From the NCBI GenBank assembly GCA_013298245.1, contig JAAFHD010000123.1:1-7027 (forward strand): a stretch of 7,027 nucleotides of DNA. Reading direction: 5' to 3'. Shown in pieces: positions 1 to 5,300 of the stretch. Every line of letters starts with the position of its first letter. Position 1 is the first letter of the stretch. The DNA is from Alphaproteobacteria bacterium. Its GTDB lineage: Bacteria; Pseudomonadota; Alphaproteobacteria; Acetobacterales; Acetobacteraceae. The position numbers were made by a program, and so were the translations under genes. The notes under the pieces were generated by a model. It made no database searches and was not told where the DNA came from. It was given only the letters and a program-made list of their open reading frames with translations.

Positions 1-67
1 CCATCAGCGGGGCCGACAGGCCCATCAGCATCAGGGTGGCGAGGGAAATCCGGGAGAAGTTTTGCAT
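1..67 (-). CDS. N-terminus of an unidentified secreted protein (truncated by window edge)
   Basis: Only the first 22 residues are visible, read leftward off the window edge: MQNFSRISLATLMLMGLSAPLM. They look like a Sec signal peptide, with one Arg followed by a hydrophobic run and an Ala/Ser-containing end, so the product is probably exported. Two ATG codons stand in tandem (70-68 and 67-65). The AGGAGG at 78-73 lies only 2 nt from the first but 5 nt from the second, so I place the start at 67. The visible part does not allow a family assignment. The gene is separated from the upstream same-strand gene by a terminator, so it must have its own promoter somewhere in 71-204. I could not pick one out with confidence. 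Confidence 0.65.
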   Translation of the reverse strand, partial: MQNFSRISLATLMLMGLSAPLM

Positions 68-70
68 CAT

Positions 71-101
71 TTCCTCCTGTAGGGCTGGATGCGAGGAGGA
101 A
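71..101 (-). promoter_or_regulatory. Inverted repeat that would sequester the Shine-Dalgarno of the left-edge gene
   Basis: Positions 71-78 (TTCCTCCT) and 94-101 (AGGAGGAA) are perfect 8-bp inverted arms separated by 15 nt. In the leader RNA of the minus-strand gene, the downstream arm is the Shine-Dalgarno itself (AGGAGGAA directly before ATG). The upstream arm is its exact complement, so a hairpin would hide the ribosome-binding site. This could mean translational control, such as RNA-thermometer-like or protein-released control. A chance repeat is also possible, since SD-like sequence is simple. The pairing is seen in the sequence; the function is inference. Confidence 0.35.
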
Positions 102-204
102 TATGCAGACCGCCCTTGTCGGCCGAAGGGCGTCGCCAAGGTATGTTGAAGGCGATGGCGGCGGCGCCGTGGCGATGATGGCGGGCCGCCACAATCCCGC
201 GCAC

Positions 205-234
205 AAAAAAGCGCCGGCCATCGCTGGCCGGCGC
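205..234 (-). terminator. Rho-independent terminator downstream of the glycine-zipper gene
   Basis: A perfect 10-bp GC-rich stem (211-220 GCGCCGGCCA pairing with 225-234) closes a 4-nt loop (221-224). Read on the minus strand it is followed at once by six T (A run at 205-210). It lies 23 bp past the stop codon of the glycine-zipper gene and is oriented for that gene. On the plus strand the stem is not followed by a T run, so it acts in one direction only. Confidence 0.9.
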
Positions 235-257
235 CCCGCATCGCGATGGATCGCGAC

Positions 258-527
258 TTACTTGTAGGCGCCCGGCGGCGGGCCGCCAAAGACCGGCTGC
301 GGCGTCGGCGTGGTGGCCACACCGGCCGCACCGCCCACCAGGCCGCCAGCGATGGCGCCAATGGCAGCACCGCGCCCGCCGCCGGCAATTGCACCCAGCG
401 CGGCGCCGCTGCCCGCGCCGATCAGCGCACCGCCCGCACCACGCGACGCGGGGTCATAAGGATTGCACGCGGTGGTGCCGAGCAGCGCACCAACCAGCAA
501 CATAGGCAGGGCGAATTTGCGGATCAT
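258..527 (-). CDS. Small glycine-zipper envelope protein, probable lipoprotein
   Basis: The 89-residue product has a short basic N-terminus (MIRK), a hydrophobic stretch at residues 5-18 and a cysteine at 21 preceded by GTTA. This resembles a lipoprotein signal, but the box is not canonical because Thr stands where Leu is usual. Residues 30-69 are almost only Gly, Ala, Ile and Leu with GxxxG spacing. That is the glycine-zipper pattern found in small outer-membrane or inner-membrane-inserting proteins (SlyB/OmpA-linker-like and YMGG-like families). A Pro/Gly-rich tail (72-87) follows. The start at 527 has GAGG about 6 nt upstream. The same frame could begin at 560, but that would place charged residues before the leader. 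A strong terminator follows, so it looks like a single-gene unit. The exact role is unknown; envelope structure or stress is the usual guess for such proteins. Confidence 0.82.
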   Translation of the reverse strand: MIRKFALPMLLVGALLGTTACNPYDPASRGAGGALIGAGSGAALGAIAGGGRGAAIGAIAGGLVGGAAGVATTPTPQPVFGGPPPGAYK

Positions 528-620
528 GATGTCCTCGAGCGGCTTTGCCGCGTTGTTCAACAGCGCAACATCACCACACCGACAGGCCTTGCCGCAAGCG
601 CAACGTCTATCGCGCTTTCG

Positions 621-1601
621 TTACCGCCCCAGCCGCAACCCCGTCTGCTGCACGACATCGCGGAACAGCGCCACCTGGTCGGCCACGAATTGCCGCGTGC
701 TGTCGGGGGTGGAGTCTGGCTTCACATCCAGCCCGGCGGTCGCAAGCCGCTGCGCCGCCACCGCATCGCGCAGCACGTCGTTGATGGCGGCGCTGATGTG
801 GCGCGCCAGGCCCGCATCCATCCCGCGCGGCGCGCTGATGATGTTCCACGTCGCCATGCGGAAATTCTCGAGCCCCGCTTCATGCATGGTGGGGATATTG
901 GGGAACAGCGCATGGCGCTGCGCGGCGGTCACCGCCAGGCCGCGCGCATGGCCCTCACGCAACCCCGGCGCGGAACTCGCCAGCACTTCCAGCGCGTAAT
1001 CCACCTCGCCCTTCGCCAACGCTTCCTGCACTTGCGAACCACCGCGATAGGGCACGAATTCCGCCTGGAAACCACCGGCGCGGAAGCGCATGAACTCGCC
1101 CGTCAAATGCCCGATGCCGCCGGCACCCGACGTGCCCCAGGACAGCCGGCCGGGGTTGGCGCGGCCGAATTCGAATAGTTCCTGCGCGGTGCGGAAGCGC
1201 GAATTGCCGGGCACCGCCAGCACCATCGGCGCATCGCCCAGCACCGCCAGATGCGTGAAGTCGTTCACCGCATCATACGGCGTCTGGTGCGGGATGGCGG
1301 CGGGGTTGGTGCCGTGGCTGGACGCGCTGGCCAGCAGCCAGGTGAAGCCATCCGGCGCGCGCTGCCGCACCCAGTCGGACCCGAGCGACCCACCGGCACC
1401 GGCACGGTTTTCCACGATGATGCGCGCATTGTTGCCCAGGCGCGGTGCCACGCGGTCGGCCATGATGCGCGCGACGATGTCGGTCGAACCGCCCGGCAGG
1501 AAGGGCGAGATGAAACTGATGGTGCGGTCCGGCCAGCCCGCAGGCTGCGCCAGCGCGGGCGCGGCCAAAGCGGGCAGGGCAAGCAGCGTGCGGCGATACA
1601 T
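621..1601 (-). CDS. Tripartite tricarboxylate transporter (Bug/TctC family) solute-binding protein
   Basis: The 326-residue protein is the usual size for the Bug family of periplasmic binding proteins, which capture organic acids and related small molecules for TctAB-type carriers. Residues 1-18 form a signal peptide with an RR-x-L-L start (MYRRTLL) and a likely cleavage after ALA. The family hallmarks follow: PDR at 24-26, the PGGSTDIVAR ligand-loop motif at 36-45, VENRAGAGG at 63-71, then APDGFTWL and a TPYD..NDFTHLA segment. The start at 1601 is chosen because GGAG lies 7 nt upstream; the upstream ATG at 1619 has no such site. No tctA or tctB membrane genes are in the window, so this is an orphan binding protein, as is common where this family is expanded. 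It sits 57 bp behind the MFS gene and is probably co-transcribed with it. The ligand cannot be told from the sequence. Confidence 0.93.
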   Translation of the reverse strand: MYRRTLLALPALAAPALAQPAGWPDRTISFISPFLPGGSTDIVARIMADRVAPRLGNNARIIVENRAGAGGSLGSDWVRQRAPDGFTWLLASASSHGTNPAAIPHQTPYDAVNDFTHLAVLGDAPMVLAVPGNSRFRTAQELFEFGRANPGRLSWGTSGAGGIGHLTGEFMRFRAGGFQAEFVPYRGGSQVQEALAKGEVDYALEVLASSAPGLREGHARGLAVTAAQRHALFPNIPTMHEAGLENFRMATWNIISAPRGMDAGLARHISAAINDVLRDAVAAQRLATAGLDVKPDSTPDSTRQFVADQVALFRDVVQQTGLRLGR

Positions 1602-1658
1602 GGACGTTCTCCCGAGCATTGCGCGCGCTTTACCGCCACGCAACGCGCGGTGCAAACA

Positions 1659-2894
1659 TCACTCCGCCGGTTTCATCGGCGCGCCCCATTCGGGCGCGCG
1701 TGACCAGGTTTCGGGTTGCAGTTCTTCCGGGCGGTTGGGGAAGGCCAGGGCGCAGGCCAGCGTGACAGCGGCGACTGCGGCCAGCACGATCATCGCCAGC
1801 GCGATGCTGCCGCTTGCCTGGTGCAGCAGCCCCACCAGCGGAGACGCCGCCGCCGCACCCATGAAGCCCACGGTGAAGCGCACGGAATACAGCTTCGCGC
1901 GCAAGGCGGGTGCGACGTATCGCGCGGTCATCGTCTCATTCACCGTGACCTGGCCGAAGATGGTTGCTGCGACGATCGCGGCGAAGGGCAGCACCAGCCA
2001 GCCTTCCAGGAAGGACAGCGCCAGCAGGCTGGGCACCAGCGCGAAGGCCATCGGCATGAAGACCGATTTCAGCGTGTGCCGGTCGATCAGATTGCCCACG
2101 GTGTATTGCGTGATGCCGCCGCAGATGGTCACCAGGAAGGCCAACATCGCCACCACGGGCAGCAGGTCTGGATTGCCGGTCAGGCGCTCTTCCATCAGCT
2201 TCGGAATCAGGATGGTGAAGGCGTTGAACACCAGGCCCGAGACCATCGCGATCAGCATCAGCACGATGACCGCGCGACGCACCAGCGCGGGCGGGATGGG
2301 CGCGAAGGGTTTGGCGCTTTTCAGCTTGCTGCCGTCGAAGGCCGGTTCGCGCAGATAGACCAGGCCGCAGGCCATGCAGAGCAGGCCCGGGATGATGAAG
2401 GCCCATTGCCAGCCCAGCTTCCAGGCGATCAACCCTGTCGCCAGCGGCGCCAGCGCCACGCCCAGATTGCCAAAGACACCATTGATGCCGACGGCGCGGC
2501 CCACACGGTCACCCGCGGCCTCGACGATGATGGCGGTGCCGATGGGGTGATAGATGGCGGAAAACGCGCCCATCACACCAAGCCACGCGCCGAGCGCGAA
2601 GCCGCTGCCCGCGGTGCCCGCCATCACCATGCCGAAGCCGGAGCCCAGGAAATAGGCCACCATCAGCGCCTTGCGGGCGAGCCTTTCCTGCAACCACCCC
2701 ATCGGCAGCGCGAGCAACCCATAGGCCACGAACATGCCGGTACCGATCGCGATCAGCGCGCCGTAATCGCCGCCAAAACGCGCCGGGTCCTGGTGCACCA
2801 TGGCCAGCGTGGCGGTGGCCAGGATCAGCAGCGAGTAATGCGTGAACATATGCGCGGTATTGATCAGAACCACTTGGCGCGTGACGGCTGACAT
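1659..2894 (-). CDS. Major facilitator superfamily (MFS) transporter
   Basis: This 411-residue protein is of typical MFS length and consists almost throughout of hydrophobic helices, consistent with 12 membrane segments. The loop between helices 2 and 3 carries a motif-A-like sequence, GWLQERLARK at residues 66-75. AIYHPIG at 113-119 resembles the conserved YHP/FHP element of fosmidomycin-resistance-type (Fsr-like) and related MFS carriers. The long central loop (around 185-200) separates the two six-helix halves. ATG at 2894 is preceded by AGGAAGGA at good spacing. The gene is divergent from an AraC-type regulator and is followed by a Bug binding-protein gene. The regulator pairing suggests an inducible exporter or importer of a small organic compound. 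I cannot name the substrate, and similarity to Fsr is only by motif. Confidence 0.92.
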   Translation of the reverse strand: MSAVTRQVVLINTAHMFTHYSLLILATATLAMVHQDPARFGGDYGALIAIGTGMFVAYGLLALPMGWLQERLARKALMVAYFLGSGFGMVMAGTAGSGFALGAWLGVMGAFSAIYHPIGTAIIVEAAGDRVGRAVGINGVFGNLGVALAPLATGLIAWKLGWQWAFIIPGLLCMACGLVYLREPAFDGSKLKSAKPFAPIPPALVRRAVIVLMLIAMVSGLVFNAFTILIPKLMEERLTGNPDLLPVVAMLAFLVTICGGITQYTVGNLIDRHTLKSVFMPMAFALVPSLLALSFLEGWLVLPFAAIVAATIFGQVTVNETMTARYVAPALRAKLYSVRFTVGFMGAAAASPLVGLLHQASGSIALAMIVLAAVAAVTLACALAFPNRPEELQPETWSRAPEWGAPMKPAE

Positions 2895-2919
2895 CCGTGT
2901 TTCCTTCCTGGTGCGGAAA

Positions 2920-2948
2920 AGCTTACGCTGGCCGCATGGCGTCGTCAG
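2920..2948 (-). promoter_or_regulatory. Candidate promoter of the MFS gene within the divergent control region
   Basis: The 62 bp between the MFS start (2894) and the preferred regulator start (2957) must hold the divergent promoters. On the minus strand, CTGACG (2948-2943) and TAAGCT (2925-2920) stand 17 bp apart. They resemble sigma-70 -35 and -10 boxes with 4/6 and 3/6 matches, about 25 bp before the MFS start. The same stretch has an imperfect dyad, TGCGG at 2912-2916 and CCGCA at 2932-2936, which could belong to an operator. Both signals are weak and could be chance. Confidence 0.3.
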
Positions 2949-2956
2949 GCCAGATC

Positions 2957-3742
2957 ATGTCGCGAAACGGCCAAGCGCGGAACTTCCCGCAGGAACGGGT
3001 GGACCGGCCGCTGGCGGGCTTCGCGCAGGACTATGTCGCGGGGCATGACACTGGCTGGCACAGCCATGCGCGGGCGCAGCTTTTGTACGCCGTCAGCGGC
3101 GCCATGCGCGTGGAGACCGAGGCCGCGCTGTGGATCGTGCCCGCCACGCGCGCGCTGTGGGTGCCGGCGGGCGCGCAGCATCGGGTGTGCATGCCAGGCG
3201 CGGTGCAAATGCGCGCGCTGTTCCTGCGAGAGGACGCGGCGGCGGCGGGCCCTGCGCATGCGGCGGCGCTGCCGGTCTCGGCGCTGCTGCGCGAATTGGT
3301 GCTGGCGACCTGCGCGGAGCCTGTGGCCTGGGACCCGGCGGGGCGCGGGCCGCATCTGGTGGCGTTGATCCTGGCGGAATTGCGCGCGGCGCCGCGGCTG
3401 CCATTGTCGGTGCCGGCGCCGCGCGATGCGCGGCTGTTGCGCCTGGCCGATGCGCTGCGCGCCGACCCCGCGGATGCGCGCACATTGGAAGAATGGGCAC
3501 CCCTTTGCGCCGCCAGCCCGCGCAACCTGGCGCGGTTGTTCCGGCGCGAAACCGGCCTGTCCTTCGCCGCCTGGCGCCAGGCGCTGCGGCTGGCGGAAGC
3601 GGCGGCAATGCTGGCCGATGGCATGCCGCCGGCGCGTGTCGCGGCGCGTGTGGGCTATGCCAGTGCGCCGGCGTTTGGCGCTGCGTATCGTGCGGCGTTT
3701 GGGGTGACGCCGAGGGGACGCGAGCGCTTCAACCGCGCTTGA
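2957..3742 (+). CDS. AraC-family transcriptional regulator with N-terminal cupin (NimR-like)
   Basis: The 261-residue product has an N-terminal cupin sensor. HDTGWHSHARAQ at 30-41 supplies His residues typical of the cupin pocket, and WIVPATRALWVPAGAQHRV at 59-77 matches the conserved strand pair of NimR/YeaM-type regulators. The C-terminal third is a double helix-turn-helix DNA-binding domain. Helix one lies around TLEEWAPLCAASPRNLARLF, and the second carries the AraC signature ARVAARVGYASAPAF followed by YRAAFGVTP. Such proteins usually activate or repress a divergent transporter gene in response to a small ligand. Here that neighbour is the MFS gene on the other strand. The start is uncertain: ATG 2957 has a weak AGG 7 nt upstream, ATG 2936 lacks a site, and a GTG at 2897 would overlap the MFS leader. 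The last 14 bp overlap the 3' end of the opposing small gene. Confidence 0.9.
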   Translation: MSRNGQARNFPQERVDRPLAGFAQDYVAGHDTGWHSHARAQLLYAVSGAMRVETEAALWIVPATRALWVPAGAQHRVCMPGAVQMRALFLREDAAAAGPAHAAALPVSALLRELVLATCAEPVAWDPAGRGPHLVALILAELRAAPRLPLSVPAPRDARLLRLADALRADPADARTLEEWAPLCAASPRNLARLFRRETGLSFAAWRQALRLAEAAAMLADGMPPARVAARVGYASAPAFGAAYRAAFGVTPRGRERFNRA

Positions 3743-3989
3743 TGTCGTCTGGCTTTGTGCTGTCCTGCTGGCGTGCGCGGCGGCGGCGCACGAACTCGAT
3801 GGCACCGATCACCACTGCCAGCAGAATCACGACGGCCAGAACGAATTCCGAGCCGTATGCGCCGTCCCTGAATGAACCACGCGCCTGCGACGGATAGAGC
3901 TGCGCCTGGGCGCCGCACGCGGGCAGCGCCGCGCCAAGAATCCCAAGAACGCAGCGACGCCCAGCGCCTGCGCCTTGCCGCCAACTCAC
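3729..3989 (-). CDS. Small envelope protein with leader and one membrane helix, function unknown
   Basis: I do not recognise this 86-residue product. It begins with GTG at 3989, inside the 4-nt overlap GTGA with the stop of the serine hydrolase gene, a classic arrangement for coupled translation. Residues 12-28 are hydrophobic after two Arg (RRCVLGILGAALPAC). They end either as a signal peptide cleaved near GAQAQ or as a lipobox, LPAC, with Cys25. A second hydrophobic segment at about 48-65 (SEFVLAVVILLAVVIGAIEFV) is followed by RRRRAR, which should keep the C-terminal tail in the cytoplasm. Reality is supported by the start overlap, the two well-formed hydrophobic segments and the positive-inside charge pattern. 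Its 3' end runs 14 bp into the regulator gene on the other strand. Its position suggests it works with the hydrolase and perhaps the protease. Confidence 0.68.
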   Translation of the reverse strand: MSWRQGAGAGRRCVLGILGAALPACGAQAQLYPSQARGSFRDGAYGSEFVLAVVILLAVVIGAIEFVRRRRARQQDSTKPDDIKRG

Positions 3990-5251
3990 CCCACCAACGC
4001 CCCATACATCAGGTTCTTGAACAGCATGCGCGTGTGCACGCGCGGCGTCGGCGCATTGGCCATCAGCATCCCAAAAAGCTGGTTCTGCGGGTCGATGGTG
4101 AAGGACACGCCCCAGGCGCCCGCCCACATCGCATCGCCGACGGTGCCGGGCGCCACGCCCATGCCCTCCTGCCGGCGCACCGCGAAGCCAAGCCCGAAAC
4201 CATAGCCCGGCCCGGTGCTGGCCGCCGTGCTGCCGGCCATGCCCAGCGTGTGGTCCGACAGCATGAAGCGCACCGTCGCCGGCGACAGCAAACGCACGCC
4301 ATTCCCGCGCCCGCCATCCAGGATCATCTGGCAGAATTTCGCGTAATCCGCAGTGGTCGAGACCATGCCCGCGCCGCCCTTGAAATACGCCGTGTCGCCC
4401 GGGTCCTGGTCGATGCGATAGCTGGCCCACATCTGCGCCACCAGCGGGTCATTCGGCATGCCCATCGCCACGCGCGCCATGTCGGGCTGGCGCACGAACC
4501 AGGCGGTGTCGGCCATGCCCAGCGGGTCCAGGATGCGGGTCTTCACCAGGCGGTCGAAGCGCGTGCGCGTGGCACGTTCGCACAGCACGCCCAGGATGTC
4601 GGTGCAGATGGAATAATGGAAGGTGCTGGAAGGCGCGTGCGCCAGCGGGATGGTCGCCAGATGCCGCAGGAAATCCGCGGTGGTCATGGGCGCGTTGCGC
4701 TGTTCGATATCCAGTTCCGCCTGCATGCGGCCGATGCGGCTGCCGGCCGGTGCGCTGGCGGCATAGATGTGGCCGCTGGTGTGGCGCAGCAGGTCCTGCA
4801 CCGTGGGCTGCGCGGCGGGTGCGACCAGTTCCGGCTCGGCGCCGGGGCGCCGCACTTCCAGTTGCAGCGCGCGCAATTCGGGCAGGTGCACCCCGATCGG
4901 GTCACGCAGTGCAATCACGCCCTCTTCCACCAGCATCATCGCCATCACGCTGGTGATGGGCTTGGTCATGCTGGCCAGCAGGAACAGCGCATCAGGGCGC
5001 ATCGCACGCGTGCGCGCAGGGTCCAGATGGCCGTGGATTTCGCTGTGCACGACCTCGCCGCGCCGCTGGATATGGGTGATGGCGCCGGCGAAAGTCTGGC
5101 GCTCGATCTCGCGCGCCATGGCGGGGCGGAAGCGCGCCAGGCGAGACGGCGAGAAGCCCTGGATCAACCCCTCCTGCGCGGGCGTGGCGGCACGGGCAGA
5201 CGGCATGGCCAGCAGCGCGGGCGCTGCCAGCAGGGTGGTGCGACGGTTCAT
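3986..5251 (-). CDS. Secreted serine hydrolase, beta-lactamase fold (PF00144; family VIII esterase-like)
   Basis: The 421-residue protein has an export signal at 1-21 (MNRRTTLL...PSARA, likely cut after Ala21; the RR is TAT-like but not a full TAT box). The catalytic elements of class C beta-lactamase/esterase-fold enzymes are in order. They are SMTK at 94-97 (nucleophile Ser94 and Lys97), HTSG at 157-160, and Tyr213 in FHYSICTD. WAGAWG at 376-381 stands where KTG (lactamases) or W-x-G-x-x-G (family VIII esterases) is found. GGAGMVSTTADYAKF at 292-306 is also typical. The Y-S-x and W-x-G-x-x-G forms point to an esterase or peptidase-like hydrolase rather than a true beta-lactamase. The start at 5251 has GGAGGAA 6 nt upstream. 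The gene lies 49 bp behind the S8 protease gene and overlaps the next gene by 4 nt. The natural substrate is unknown. Confidence 0.94.
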   Translation of the reverse strand: MNRRTTLLAAPALLAMPSARAATPAQEGLIQGFSPSRLARFRPAMAREIERQTFAGAITHIQRRGEVVHSEIHGHLDPARTRAMRPDALFLLASMTKPITSVMAMMLVEEGVIALRDPIGVHLPELRALQLEVRRPGAEPELVAPAAQPTVQDLLRHTSGHIYAASAPAGSRIGRMQAELDIEQRNAPMTTADFLRHLATIPLAHAPSSTFHYSICTDILGVLCERATRTRFDRLVKTRILDPLGMADTAWFVRQPDMARVAMGMPNDPLVAQMWASYRIDQDPGDTAYFKGGAGMVSTTADYAKFCQMILDGGRGNGVRLLSPATVRFMLSDHTLGMAGSTAASTGPGYGFGLGFAVRRQEGMGVAPGTVGDAMWAGAWGVSFTIDPQNQLFGMLMANAPTPRVHTRMLFKNLMYGALVG

Positions 5252-5300
5252 GGGCGGTTCCTCCGGCGCGCAGAATGCGTCGCGCGGCGGAGGGCGGCAA

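Noticed and set aside
111..132. Hairpin CGCCCTT...AAGGGCG in the left intergenic region
   Set aside because: The 7-bp stem has an 8-nt loop and no T run on either strand. It is not a terminator, and there is no other support for function.
103..267. Plus-strand 54-codon frame starting with ATG behind AGGAGGAA at 94-101
   Set aside because: The Shine-Dalgarno match is good, but the frame runs through the minus-strand terminator stem and into the stop region of the glycine-zipper gene. The peptide has no recognisable feature. The SD match is more simply the partner arm of the inverted repeat.
528..620. Possible promoter for the glycine-zipper gene (TTGCGG and GTGATG about 17 bp apart on the minus strand)
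   Set aside because: The match to the -10 consensus is too poor to list as a feature, though a promoter is expected in this 93-bp gap.
1090..2891. Long plus-strand open frames opposite the Bug and MFS genes (e.g. 1090-2358 and 1716-2891)
   Set aside because: Their low-complexity, Gln/His/Arg-rich or Ser-rich translations lack family motifs. The minus-strand genes are clear family members.
2945..3805. Minus-strand open frame opposite the AraC gene
   Set aside because: It has an Arg/Gln-rich composition typical of antisense frames in high-GC DNA. The plus-strand frame has cupin and AraC HTH signatures.
5252..5300. Search for a terminator or promoter between the protease and hydrolase genes
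   Set aside because: In the 49 bp I see only the hydrolase ribosome-binding site (5264-5258) and no hairpin with a T run, so an operon is the simpler reading.
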